In this document: positions 9,178 through 18,416 of the stretch, in pieces
Position numbering within the stretch: the first letter of the stretch is position 1
How the letters are laid out: every line of letters starts with the position of its first letter
NCBI GenBank assembly: GCA_947450025.1
Contig: CANFTW010000006.1
Coordinates: 158,492 to 222,491 of the forward strand
Direction: 5' to 3'
DNA length: 64,000 bases
From: Bacteroidota bacterium
Lineage (GTDB): Bacteria > Bacteroidota > Bacteroidia > B-17B0 > Aurantibacillaceae
Made by a program: the position numbers and the translations under genes
The notes under the pieces: generated by a model
What the model saw: only the letters and a program-made list of their open reading frames with translations
What the model was told of the DNA's origin: nothing
Databases searched by the model: none

Positions 9178-10779
9178 TTATTTTTCTATTAAAGCACTAT
9201 ACTCAAATTTTTCTAAGTCATAAGTCAGAGTTTCCATTACGCTCGTTATAAAATCTTTTCCGTATTTAGTATAATACATGCCAACATTATCATATCGTTC
9301 TTGCGGAGTTCCTTTAGGAAATAATTTTTCTTTAATGCTCCAAATTTGATTGATGTCTGTTTCCGATTTTTGTTTTAAAGCTCTATTAATTTTTTGCTCA
9401 ATCATAGAAATGCCATTGACAGCTTTTTGTTTTTCGGCTTCAGTTGTGCCTACCAATGTTTTATCAATACGATTTACGGTTTCAATGATTGACGCATAAA
9501 GTTCAGTTAATTGCTTTTTTGCTTCTTCTAAATGAATATCGTTGTGTTGTGTTTTAATAAACTGTTTTACTAAATCTTCACCGTTTTTAAATGTATCATT
9601 AATTGATAAGTTAAGCTTTTGCAATTTGTTTAGTGTGCCTTTATCAAGTAGCATTACAAAATGACGAGGCATTAAAATTGGTAAATGAATATTGAATGCT
9701 TCAAACATTGTTTTGTATTCCAGCCAATAAGCAAGTTCACCTGGACCGCCAACATAAGCAATATTTGGTAATATTTTTTGCTGATATAATGGACGCAGCA
9801 CCACATTTGGACTTAATTTTTCTGGAGAAATTTGAATAATACTTTCAATTTCTTCTTTTGAAAAACTAATCTTTGTATTTAAAACGACAAAACGTTCGCC
9901 TTGTTTTTCGATGCGCTCTCTTAATCCTTTTTCTTTATAAAAAATATTAATTTCTCGAGGAGTAACTTGAGCTGAATAGTTTTTTTGGAGTTCGGTAATG
10001 GTGTTTGATACTAATTTATAACATGTATTTTCGAAAATATCTTTTTTAAATTCTTCTTTAAATAATTGTTTTAGTTCAGAATCGTTCCCGTCTAAAATTA
10101 CAATACCATGTTCTCCAAAAAGCTCATTTACTAGGTAACGTGTGGCATCTGCTAAATTGCTATGTTTCAAGTATGCTGTTTCAAATACCGTTAGTATTTC
10201 ATTTGCTTTTTCACTTTCACCTAAAATAGTTTTTAATTCAGTAATCACTTCTTGCAATCCTTCAGTGCTAAATTCTCCAACACTGCCTTTTTGACTACTA
10301 TTCCAAACTACTTTTTTGCCAAACACATTTGCATGATTAATTTCTTCAAAATCATGGTCTTCGCTTGCCATCCAATATACTGGTACAAAATTTTTATCTG
10401 AAAAATTTTCTTTTAATGCCTTACATAAATTGATGGTACTTGCTATTTTATAAATAAAATATAATGGCCCTGTAAATAAACATAATTGATGCCCTGTTGC
10501 AACGGTAAAGGTTTGACTAGACGCTAATGAGTTAATGTTTTCAATTGAAACAGATGTCGAGTTGTGACTTAGTTGAGATTGTTTGAGTAAAGCTGAAACA
10601 AGAACACTTCTATTTAAGGTGTCATATTTTGTATTATCAAAGTAATTCGAAAAATCTTGTTTGCTAATATGATGATGATAAAATGGCGTTACTTGATTAG
10701 ATTGAGATATATAATCTTCAAATAATGAAGAAAATAAGCCTGTGTCTTTTAGTGCGATATTTTGTTTGTTAAATAACAT
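9178..10779 (-). CDS. bshC: Bacillithiol biosynthesis cysteine-adding enzyme
   Basis: The 533-aa cytoplasmic enzyme is the proposed ligase that adds cysteine to glucosaminyl-malate in the last step of bacillithiol synthesis. Recognition rests on ATGHQLCLFTGPLYFIYK (near residue 95), PVYWMASEDHDFEEI (near 130), the RPLYQQKILPNIAYVGGPGE block (near 330) and the long C-terminal coiled-coil, all characteristic of BshC. The length matches (about 530-540 aa). It lies 22 bp downstream of fhs on the same strand and probably shares its mRNA. The genes bshA and bshB are not in this window. Confidence 0.93.
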   Translation of the reverse strand: MLFNKQNIALKDTGLFSSLFEDYISQSNQVTPFYHHHISKQDFSNYFDNTKYDTLNRSVLVSALLKQSQLSHNSTSVSIENINSLASSQTFTVATGHQLCLFTGPLYFIYKIASTINLCKALKENFSDKNFVPVYWMASEDHDFEEINHANVFGKKVVWNSSQKGSVGEFSTEGLQEVITELKTILGESEKANEILTVFETAYLKHSNLADATRYLVNELFGEHGIVILDGNDSELKQLFKEEFKKDIFENTCYKLVSNTITELQKNYSAQVTPREINIFYKEKGLRERIEKQGERFVVLNTKISFSKEEIESIIQISPEKLSPNVVLRPLYQQKILPNIAYVGGPGELAYWLEYKTMFEAFNIHLPILMPRHFVMLLDKGTLNKLQKLNLSINDTFKNGEDLVKQFIKTQHNDIHLEEAKKQLTELYASIIETVNRIDKTLVGTTEAEKQKAVNGISMIEQKINRALKQKSETDINQIWSIKEKLFPKGTPQERYDNVGMYYTKYGKDFITSVMETLTYDLEKFEYSALIEK

Positions 10780-10801
10780 AAGTTAAAGATATCATTTTTG
10801 A

Positions 10802-12472
10802 TTAAGACAACCCGCTAATTATTCCTTGATCATCAATACTCATTCCTTCAGATGCTGGAATAGAAGGCAAGCCTGGCATTCGCATCATATTACCTAATAT
10901 CGGAATGATAAAACCAGCGCCAGCTGCTAATTCAAATTCACGAACGGTTACGATGAAATTTGTTGGTCGGCCAATTAATTTTTCATTATCCGAAAACGAT
11001 TTTTGTGTTTTTGCCATGCAAATTGGTAAATGTGATAATCCTAATTTTTCAATACGTTTCAAATCTTGTTCAGCTTTTGTGTTGTATTCCACATCCTCAG
11101 CTCCGTATATTTCCTTAGCAATCGTTTCTATTTTTTGCTTGATATTTGAATTCCAATCGTATAGTGGTTTAAAATTTGAACTGTTGTTTTTTTCAATTGC
11201 TTCAACAACTGCTTTGGATAAATCCTTAGTACCATCACCTCCTAATAACCATCCTTTACTTAAAACAGCTTTGATGTTTAATTGAGCACAAAGGTCAATT
11301 AAGGCATTAATTTCCTCATCAGTATCTTTTACAAAATGGTTAATTGCAATGACAGGAGTGATGCCAAATTTTTGGATGTTTTCAATATGTTTTTCTAAGT
11401 TGCAAAAACCTTTTTTAAGTTTCTCAACAGATGGTGTATTGAGCTCATTTGCTAAAGCACCACCATGGTGTTTTAGTGCGCGAATGGTTGCAACAATCAC
11501 CACTATACTTGGTTTTAATTTTCCATATCCACACTTAATATCTAAAAATTTTTCTGCCCCTAAATCTGCCCCAAATCCAGCCTCAGTAACCACATAGTCG
11601 CCCAGAGATAATCCCATTTTAGTAGCTAAAATCGAATTGGTTCCTTGAGCAATATTTGCAAATGGCCCACCGTGAATAATGGCAGGGTTCCCTTCCAATG
11701 TTTGAACTAGGTTAGGTTGAATCGCATCTTTTAATAAGATGGTCATCGCATTTTCAGCCTTTAAATCTCTAGCGTAAACGGGTTCGTTGTTATAAGTAAA
11801 ACCTACAAATATATTCCCTAATTTTTCTTTCAAATCGGATAAACTATTTGACAAACATAAAATAGCCATGATTTCAGATGCTGCAGTAATATTAAAACCA
11901 TCTTGTCTCATCACTCCGTTTGCTTTTCCTCCAATACCAATGATGATATTTCGCAAGCTTCGGTCATTCATATCAATCACACGTTTCCATACGATAGTTC
12001 TGGGATCAAGTTTAATGGGATGTTCATGGTTTTGAATCACGTTATCGATGATTGCTGCCAAAAAATTGTTGGCTTTTTCAATAGCCGAAAAATCTCCAGT
12101 GAAATGAAGATTAATATCCTCCATCGGGATAACTTGCGAACGCCCTCCTCCAGCAGCCCCTCCTTTAATACCAAATACCGGCCCTAAAGATGGCTCGCGC
12201 AAAACCACAATACTTTTTTTGCCAATTTTATTTAACCCTTCATTCAACCCAATTGATACCGTTGTTTTACCTTCTCCAGCAGGAGTAGGCGTGAGCGCGG
12301 TGACTAAAATTAATTTGGATGATTTTATTCTTTCTTCATTAATTAATGAAAGTGGTAATTTGGCTTTATATTTTCCGTATAATTCTAAGTCATCTTCACT
12401 GATATTTAATTTTTCAGCAATTTTTTTGATATGAATTGGAGTAATGGATTGAGCAATTTCGATGTCGGTCAT
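10802..12472 (-). CDS. fhs: Formate-tetrahydrofolate ligase
   Basis: The 556-aa enzyme makes 10-formyl-tetrahydrofolate from formate, THF and ATP in the cytoplasm. The ATP-binding loop TPAGEGKTT lies near residues 61-69. VLREPSLGPVFGIKGGAAGG, DMNDRSLRN and the C-terminal GNMMRMPGLPSIPA are family signatures. The length is standard. It is the first gene of a probable fhs-bshC operon and is divergent from the SMC-like operon across about 260 bp. A -7-like promoter element lies 20 bp upstream of the ATG. Confidence 0.97.
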   Translation of the reverse strand: MTDIEIAQSITPIHIKKIAEKLNISEDDLELYGKYKAKLPLSLINEERIKSSKLILVTALTPTPAGEGKTTVSIGLNEGLNKIGKKSIVVLREPSLGPVFGIKGGAAGGGRSQVIPMEDINLHFTGDFSAIEKANNFLAAIIDNVIQNHEHPIKLDPRTIVWKRVIDMNDRSLRNIIIGIGGKANGVMRQDGFNITAASEIMAILCLSNSLSDLKEKLGNIFVGFTYNNEPVYARDLKAENAMTILLKDAIQPNLVQTLEGNPAIIHGGPFANIAQGTNSILATKMGLSLGDYVVTEAGFGADLGAEKFLDIKCGYGKLKPSIVVIVATIRALKHHGGALANELNTPSVEKLKKGFCNLEKHIENIQKFGITPVIAINHFVKDTDEEINALIDLCAQLNIKAVLSKGWLLGGDGTKDLSKAVVEAIEKNNSSNFKPLYDWNSNIKQKIETIAKEIYGAEDVEYNTKAEQDLKRIEKLGLSHLPICMAKTQKSFSDNEKLIGRPTNFIVTVREFELAAGAGFIIPILGNMMRMPGLPSIPASEGMSIDDQGIISGLS

Positions 12473-12491
12473 AAACTGTTGTTTTGCAAGA

Positions 12492-12499
12492 CAAAGCTA
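12492..12499 (-). promoter_or_regulatory. Bacteroidota -7 element for fhs
   Basis: On the minus strand the bases read TAGCTTTG, an exact match to TAnnTTTG, ending 19 bases before the fhs ATG. I see no good TTTG at the -33 position, so the call rests on the -7 element and its distance only. Confidence 0.4.
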
Positions 12500-12732
12500 T
12501 CACCTATTTTTAAAAATCGACGATTTCTACTTGAATATATTTCTTCTATTAGTGTAGGGGAAAATTTAATAATGAGGATTAATAGGGATTTCATTCCGTT
12601 ATCAACGGCTAATTAACATTAAAAAACCTATATATCAAGTACTTACATAATCAAAGTAACCTCTTTCGTTAATTACCCATGATTTTGTTAATAAACCAAA
12701 TTCATTAGGGGGTAAAGCCTTTGTATTTTTAT

Positions 12733-13998
12733 ATGTCAAACAGAACTATTTTAATGAGTTTACAAGTTAATGTTAAAGATTTGCTATCAAATCTATACTA
12801 CAATCGTGGTGTAGTAGAATTGCTATTTGGTCAACGAGACCATATAACAGTAAACGAATTATTGAGCAGAGATGATATTACGGAAGAGCAATACCGTAAA
12901 TTAGTGTCCCTAGATATTCTTTACGAATACGAAAATGTGGTAAGCTTAAACGATGCCGTTGTTGCCATGTTCGAAGATTTTATGGAGATTGGTGAAGTAA
13001 CACCAGGCTTCATTAATGATTACATCAACGAATTAAAACGTCATATAAAATTCTATCAAGAAGCACGCGAAATGCGATTCTTGCGAAGTATTAAAAAATA
13101 TTTAAAGCGTATTAACTCTACTTTAACACGCGAAATTATTAAGCTTCAAAAAAATGTAGATGATACTTACAAAAACGAAAGTAACTACCGCATAAAATTA
13201 CAAAAGCTAGAAGATTATCGAGAGAAACGTGATACAATCATTGAATTTATTAAACAAACCAATGCCATCGTTGATGAGACACGTGTGTTGTTTAATATTA
13301 CTAACGATACCGAGTTATTTGGAATTGTATCGTCATTAAAATCAAGTTTAATAGAGAACCTCGATTTCTTAATTGAGATTCAAACAGACATTACAGATTT
13401 CATTAATAAAATTCAGTATCAGTTAGACGTTTACAAAAAAGCACAACGTTTAAAAGAAGTGAAAGATCATGGAACGCTTCACTTTAAAACAAACTTTAGA
13501 GAGATTGTTTCAAACATTAATACCTTAAAGCATAACGGACATAAAACACCTAAAACAAAAATTCCAATTGACTTTTTATACAGTGATGATGGACATGTGT
13601 TATGTAAACGTATTGCTGAAAAGTATAAGATTACACGTTTAATGGTGCGTGGACTTGCTGATAAAATGGCAGGTAACTTTAAAGAAAAAGGTCTTGAGCA
13701 ACAAATAAAATTAGATACTGAAAAATTAGTTGAACGTTTTTTAACTCAAACAAAATTAAATTTGTTTGAATATTTAATGGAATACAAATTTCCAAAAGCT
13801 ATTGGAACAGTGTCGTTTGAAGAACGACTATCCTTATTTGTGGAAATTGCGATGGAATATCAAAATCAGTTGGATTTTAAATATCGTTTACAATATCATG
13901 ATTATGTAGAAGCGGTAACAGATATTAAAAAGCGATTAGGATACACCTTGATTCTCCCTTTGAAAGATAAACCAAAAAAAGAAAAAGCAACTAAATAG
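12733..13998 (+). CDS. Kleisin-like subunit of an SMC complex (MksF/JetA-like)
   Basis: This is the first gene of a three-gene operon whose third gene is an SMC-type ATPase. The 421-aa product has a short N-terminal region that could be a winged helix (VNVKDLLSNLYYNRGVVELL..., about 10-75), a helical bundle with several long amphipathic helices (about 90-260) and a second compact C-terminal domain (about 285-410) followed by a basic KPKKEKATK tail. That layout and length fit the MksF/JetA/MukF kleisin role; no single motif proves it. Starts at TTG 12721, ATG 12733 or ATG 12754 are possible; I chose ATG 12733 over the TTG. The next gene starts 12 bp after the stop. Confidence 0.65.
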   Translation: MSNRTILMSLQVNVKDLLSNLYYNRGVVELLFGQRDHITVNELLSRDDITEEQYRKLVSLDILYEYENVVSLNDAVVAMFEDFMEIGEVTPGFINDYINELKRHIKFYQEAREMRFLRSIKKYLKRINSTLTREIIKLQKNVDDTYKNESNYRIKLQKLEDYREKRDTIIEFIKQTNAIVDETRVLFNITNDTELFGIVSSLKSSLIENLDFLIEIQTDITDFINKIQYQLDVYKKAQRLKEVKDHGTLHFKTNFREIVSNINTLKHNGHKTPKTKIPIDFLYSDDGHVLCKRIAEKYKITRLMVRGLADKMAGNFKEKGLEQQIKLDTEKLVERFLTQTKLNLFEYLMEYKFPKAIGTVSFEERLSLFVEIAMEYQNQLDFKYRLQYHDYVEAVTDIKKRLGYTLILPLKDKPKKEKATK

Positions 13999-14010
13999 AA
14001 ATTATATAAC

Positions 14011-14619
14011 ATGGAAGAAACAACCAGTTTTAATTTACCAAAACAAACACATGATATTTTTTCTGTCATGGCTCGTGGAAATTTTATTTCTAGTAATGGA
14101 AGTAGAGATGGGATGAATCGTTTGTATGATGTGATTAATAATCCTGAAAATTTTGATAGACTTCAGGCTTATTTTAATGTGATTAGATATAACATTGAAA
14201 GAGGAAATAATTTTTTCTATTTTTCAAAATTAAGTGAACCAAATTCTGAATTAGAGAAGAAACTAGAACGTTTTGAACGTTATATTGATATTATAGATTT
14301 GTTTGCTAGTATGGATAATAAAATTGGTATTGGTAGTCGTTTTCGCCCTAGTGAAATTGCTGAAGAATGTAATGCAAATGTGCGTTTAAAGCAAAAGCTT
14401 CAAAAAATTCCTTTATATCGTTCAGAAACATTACATAATAAAGTTCGAGAAATTTGTGATTTAATGAGCAGAGATTCTTTTTTGGAATTAGAAGATGAAA
14501 AATCAGAATCTTATAAAGTGTTAGATTCTTATAATTATTTATTGGATGTTATTAATTCAGTAGCGATTTATGAAGATAGTAGTTCTTCGGATGATTCTCA
14601 AGCAATCATTTACAACTAA
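14011..14619 (+). CDS. Small SMC-complex subunit (MksE/JetB-like)
   Basis: The 202-aa product has no signal peptide. Its first 60 residues (DIFSVMARGNFISSNGS, then RLQAYFNVIRYNIER...FFYFSK) follow the pattern of MksE/JetB (DUF4194-like) proteins: a 'xLxxGxFIS' helix, then a one-sided helix and a beta wing. A second helical part follows, with a Ser/Asp-rich acidic tail. Its size and position between the kleisin-like and ATPase genes are as in mksFEB. The assignment is by layout and weak pattern; I have no alignment. It would bind the kleisin and bridge it to the ATPase on DNA. The spacer to the next gene (57 bp) contains a short hairpin, CCTGT/ACAGG at 14647-14661. Confidence 0.6.
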   Translation: MEETTSFNLPKQTHDIFSVMARGNFISSNGSRDGMNRLYDVINNPENFDRLQAYFNVIRYNIERGNNFFYFSKLSEPNSELEKKLERFERYIDIIDLFASMDNKIGIGSRFRPSEIAEECNANVRLKQKLQKIPLYRSETLHNKVREICDLMSRDSFLELEDEKSESYKVLDSYNYLLDVINSVAIYEDSSSSDDSQAIIYN

Positions 14620-14676
14620 TTTATTAAAAATATTAAAGACGTGCGGCCTGTAACAGACAGGATAAATAGATAAAAC

Positions 14677-17600
14677 ATGGAAAATAACTGTAGAATATTA
14701 AATAGAATTGTGCAAATTAACATTGCCAATGTTAAGTATACCGACTTGGAACTTAGTGGTAACACCTGTTTTGTTGGTACAAATAACTTTGGTAAAACAT
14801 CATTGCAACGTGCCATTTTGTTTTTTTATAGCGCTAATACAAGAGGCTTAGGTATTTCGGCCTCACAAAAACCATTTGAAGAGCATTATTTTAAATATGA
14901 AAACTCATATTTAATTTACGAAATTCAAACTGAAAGTAAACCGTTTTTTGTGATTGTATACCGTCATAATAAATTGGTGTTTCGTTTTGTGGATGCTGAA
15001 TACAATCCCGATTATTTCTTTAATGAAAATGATGAGGCGATTAAAATCAAAGAAGTGATTTCTGGATTTGATAAACGTGGTATTTTTGTTTCTCAACAAA
15101 TTGACACATTTGAGCGTTACCGTAATATTTTATACGGTACAGAAACAGATAAGCAATTAACGAGATTTCATTTATTAAAAGGTAACGAAAAATACCAAAA
15201 CATTCCCAAATCAATTACAAATGTATTTTTAAGTTCTAAAAGTAGTATTGATAGTCGTTTCATTAAAGATTTTATTGCTAATTCATTAACTACAGAAAAT
15301 AGTAGTATTAAGTTAGAGCAAGTAGATCGCCAGTTACGTCAGTTCAACGAAAAGTATTCGGATATTGAAACATACTTAAAGAAAGAATCTCAACAATTAA
15401 TTGAGTTTATTGATAAAAAGTATGACCAAGTGCATATGTTAAAAGGTGCACAAATGGAAATGGCTGATAAATTGGGAAGTAGCTTACGCTATGCTGAAAC
15501 TCAAAATGAAGCGGTTATTAAAGCTTCTCAAGAAAAACAAGAGGAGTTAGATAAATTAACAGAAGCGAACGAAGAGCAAAAAACCTTATTAGAAGAAAAA
15601 CAAAAAGATGTTCGCGAAGAAATTGGATACTATGATAGAACGATTCGTGAGGCTAACAAGAAATTAAAAGAGTACAAAGAAAAAAATATTGAGCAAGCGG
15701 TTGAGAAAAATGCAGAGAGAGATAAATTGCAAGTTGATTATAATATCGCACGTCGTGAGTATGAATCTTTAACTTCCAATGTTCAAAGTATTGAGATGAA
15801 ATATTCATCTTTAATCGAGCAACTGCGCAACGATAAAACAGCTTATGTTAATAAAATCAATTCTCGTACAAGTGAAATTTTTAATCACTATAATGAATTA
15901 CAATTATTACAGAAAAACGAGTTTAATAAGAAAGATGCTGAATTAAAACAAAAGCGTGAAGAAGCTTTAACTGAGTTGAATTCAGAAGTCACTTCAAAGC
16001 AAATTGAATTTAATGAGTTAAAAGCGGAAGAAAAAGTTATTCGTAATACGCGTTTTTATGAAACTGAAATTAAAGCTCAAGAAACGGAGTTAGCAGATTT
16101 AAGAGCCATTAATTATAAAAACAAATCTGAATTAGCGATTAAAACTAATTTGGTTCAAACCAACCAAAAAGAGTGGGAAGGTTTAGAGTCAAAATTAAAA
16201 TTATCCTTATCTAATCAAATACAAAAAACCAATAACGAAATCATTCGTGTTAAAACGGAGATTAAATCGATTGAAGAAAAATTAAACGTTCAACACGATG
16301 CCTTATATGGTTATTTAGAAAAGAACGTTAAAGATTGGCATAATACTATTGGTAAGGTTGTAAACGAAGATTTATTATTCCGTACAGATTTAAATCCAAC
16401 ACTGACTGATGATAAAGGATTATCGTTATTTGGTATTTCTTTAAAATTAGATGATGTTCAAGTGGTTTCTAAATCTATTGAAGTTTATCAATTTGAAAAG
16501 AATGAGCGTTTAGCGATTATTAGAGATTTGGAAGAGTCGATGACTCAGTTCCAAACAGCTAACAACGAAGAAAAAATGTTGGCTGCTGATAAATACGGCA
16601 AGCAATTAGGAGAGTTAAAAGAAGATTTAAAAGTATTAACTTACTCATTAGAGTTAGCAGAAAAACGTGAAAAGAAATTAATATTAGAATTAGAAGACTG
16701 GAAGCAACGCGCAAGCACAGAAATCGAGCAATCTTTATCTGGTAACCGTCAAAAATTAAATATTATTGAAGAAGAGTTAGCGATCTTAAATAAAAAGAAA
16801 AATAATTTATTAAATGATTTCAATACTCAATTCGATAAATTAAAAGCTTTTAATGATGAGCGTTTAGCTGATTTAAAATCTCGTCAAGAAACGGAGATTT
16901 CTGAATTAGAAGTTGAGAAAAAAAATCAAGTAAAAGAATACGAAGAAAAAGAAGTTCAGTTAAGTAACGAAAAAGAAACAAACTTCAAAGCTAAGGGTGT
17001 AGATAGTAAAGAGATTAAAAAAATTGACGCTCGGATTAAAGAATTACAAGAAGCTTTAAAAGAGATTGATCAGTATTCACAGATAGTGAGCGATTACTTA
17101 AAAGATAAACGTGAAATTTTTGATAAACTTCCTGATTTAATTCAGAAAAAAGAAGAGTACGTAAAATCTGCCAATGATTTAAGTGCTGAGATAGAAGAGG
17201 TGTCTCGTAAGTTTAATATTAAACGCATGGAGTTGAATAAACAAAAACGTGCGTTTGAAGAAGAGCTAATTGAGTTTAATAATGGTATTAATTACTTTAC
17301 GAAAAATTTCCGTGAAACTCCTGTATTCAATAAGTATGCAGATATCATTGATAGAGCAGAACCAAAGAAAACGAATTATAGCGTGATGGATTTGTGTACA
17401 CAACTCCTTAAAAATGATTCTCACTTTAATGAGGAGTATACAGCTTTCCAACGTTATGTAAATGAGTTCGCCGGTAAATTTAGATTAGAGAATCACTTTA
17501 ACTTCATCATTCGTAATGATGCAACTCAAGGCGAATACGAACGTTTTGCACAAAACTTACGTTCATTTATTAATGAAGCGAAAATCGAATTATCAATCGC

Positions 17601-18363
17601 AGAAACAGCTACTCAAATTGGCTTAGTAACAGATAGTATTGCCACCAAAGTGCGTGAGTTAAGTGGACAAAAAGATAAGATTCAACATATTATTACTTTA
17701 ATTGCAGAAGACTTTAAAAAAGCGGAGTTTGAAGAGTCGAAATTAATTGAGTTCATTAAAATTCGTCTAGAGGATTCTGATAATAAAGTTTACAAATTAT
17801 TAAAACGTATCCAGGAGTTTCGTGAAGAAAATGGCCTGGTATATAACGAAGGATTATTTAACACTGATTTTGCAACACATAAAAATCGTGAGATAAGTAA
17901 TCGTGCTGTTAAATTATTAGATCAGTTACGCACTGCAATTAAAGAACAAGAGCAAGAAGAAATTCGTTTACAAGATTTATTTGAATTGAAATTCAACATC
18001 AAAGAAGGTTTAAATGAAACTGGTTGGACACACAAAATAGATAGTATTGGTAGTACAGGAACAGATATCCTTGTAAAAGCAATTATCTATATTACGTTGT
18101 TACATGTATTTATAAAAGAGTCTTCTCATCGTGGTAGTTCTGATTTTAAAGTACATTGTATTATAGATGAGGTAGGTCAAATTTCGGCGCATTACTTGCG
18201 TGAATTATTACGTTTTGCGAAAAACAGAAACATTATGATGATTAATGGTTTACCAAATAAATCAGGCTTGGAGGCACATTATAAATACACATATCAATTT
18301 AGAAGAGAAGAAAATAACAACGTTCGTATCTTCCCAAGTATTGTAACTGAAGTAGAGGCTTAA
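14677..18363 (+). CDS. SMC-like ATPase (MksB/JetC-like)
   Basis: The 1228-aa product has the split ATPase layout of SMC proteins. Walker A is GTNNFGKTS (34-42, Lys40), followed by LQRAILFFY and later SYLIYE, a pattern I associate from memory with PF12128-type ATPases. Long heptad-rich coiled coils run from about 230 to 540 and 640 to 900, with a non-coiled, hinge-like break near 550-610. A MukB-type signature GSTGTD is near 1125, and the Walker B acidic pair is in CIIDEVGQ (Asp1164, Glu1165). These features support an ATP-driven DNA-organising motor acting with the two upstream subunits. No JetD-type nuclease follows: the next gene, on the other strand, is a TauE/SafE permease. Arg codons are mostly CGT, unlike most neighbours but like pdhA/pdhC. 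Confidence 0.8.
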   Translation: MENNCRILNRIVQINIANVKYTDLELSGNTCFVGTNNFGKTSLQRAILFFYSANTRGLGISASQKPFEEHYFKYENSYLIYEIQTESKPFFVIVYRHNKLVFRFVDAEYNPDYFFNENDEAIKIKEVISGFDKRGIFVSQQIDTFERYRNILYGTETDKQLTRFHLLKGNEKYQNIPKSITNVFLSSKSSIDSRFIKDFIANSLTTENSSIKLEQVDRQLRQFNEKYSDIETYLKKESQQLIEFIDKKYDQVHMLKGAQMEMADKLGSSLRYAETQNEAVIKASQEKQEELDKLTEANEEQKTLLEEKQKDVREEIGYYDRTIREANKKLKEYKEKNIEQAVEKNAERDKLQVDYNIARREYESLTSNVQSIEMKYSSLIEQLRNDKTAYVNKINSRTSEIFNHYNELQLLQKNEFNKKDAELKQKREEALTELNSEVTSKQIEFNELKAEEKVIRNTRFYETEIKAQETELADLRAINYKNKSELAIKTNLVQTNQKEWEGLESKLKLSLSNQIQKTNNEIIRVKTEIKSIEEKLNVQHDALYGYLEKNVKDWHNTIGKVVNEDLLFRTDLNPTLTDDKGLSLFGISLKLDDVQVVSKSIEVYQFEKNERLAIIRDLEESMTQFQTANNEEKMLAADKYGKQLGELKEDLKVLTYSLELAEKREKKLILELEDWKQRASTEIEQSLSGNRQKLNIIEEELAILNKKKNNLLNDFNTQFDKLKAFNDERLADLKSRQETEISELEVEKKNQVKEYEEKEVQLSNEKETNFKAKGVDSKEIKKIDARIKELQEALKEIDQYSQIVSDYLKDKREIFDKLPDLIQKKEEYVKSANDLSAEIEEVSRKFNIKRMELNKQKRAFEEELIEFNNGINYFTKNFRETPVFNKYADIIDRAEPKKTNYSVMDLCTQLLKNDSHFNEEYTAFQRYVNEFAGKFRLENHFNFIIRNDATQGEYERFAQNLRSFINEAKIELSIAETATQIGLVTDSIATKVRELSGQKDKIQHIITLIAEDFKKAEFEESKLIEFIKIRLEDSDNKVYKLLKRIQEFREENGLVYNEGLFNTDFATHKNREISNRAVKLLDQLRTAIKEQEQEEIRLQDLFELKFNIKEGLNETGWTHKIDSIGSTGTDILVKAIIYITLLHVFIKESSHRGSSDFKVHCIIDEVGQISAHYLRELLRFAKNRNIMMINGLPNKSGLEAHYKYTYQFRREENNNVRIFPSIVTEVEA

Positions 18364-18377
18364 TTTATCCAAAATCT

Positions 18378-18416
18378 AAAAAAGCCTGCTCAATACACAT
18401 TGGGCAGGCTTTTTTT
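18378..18416. terminator. Bidirectional hairpin terminator
   Basis: AAAAAAGCCTGCTCAAT, loop ACAC, ATTGGGCAGGCTTTTTT forms a long stem with one wobble pair, between the SMC-like operon and the convergent permease gene. It overlaps the last codons of the permease by two bases. Confidence 0.85.

Noticed and set aside
14616..14816. 66-codon minus-strand frame across the ATPase start
   Set aside because: It overlaps the coding start of the SMC-like gene, is biased by the complementary frame and has no features of its own.
12733..18363. Calling the SMC-like operon a Wadjet defence system
   Set aside because: JetD is missing on both sides: the neighbours are fhs and a TauE/SafE permease. The name is kept to Mks/Jet-like.
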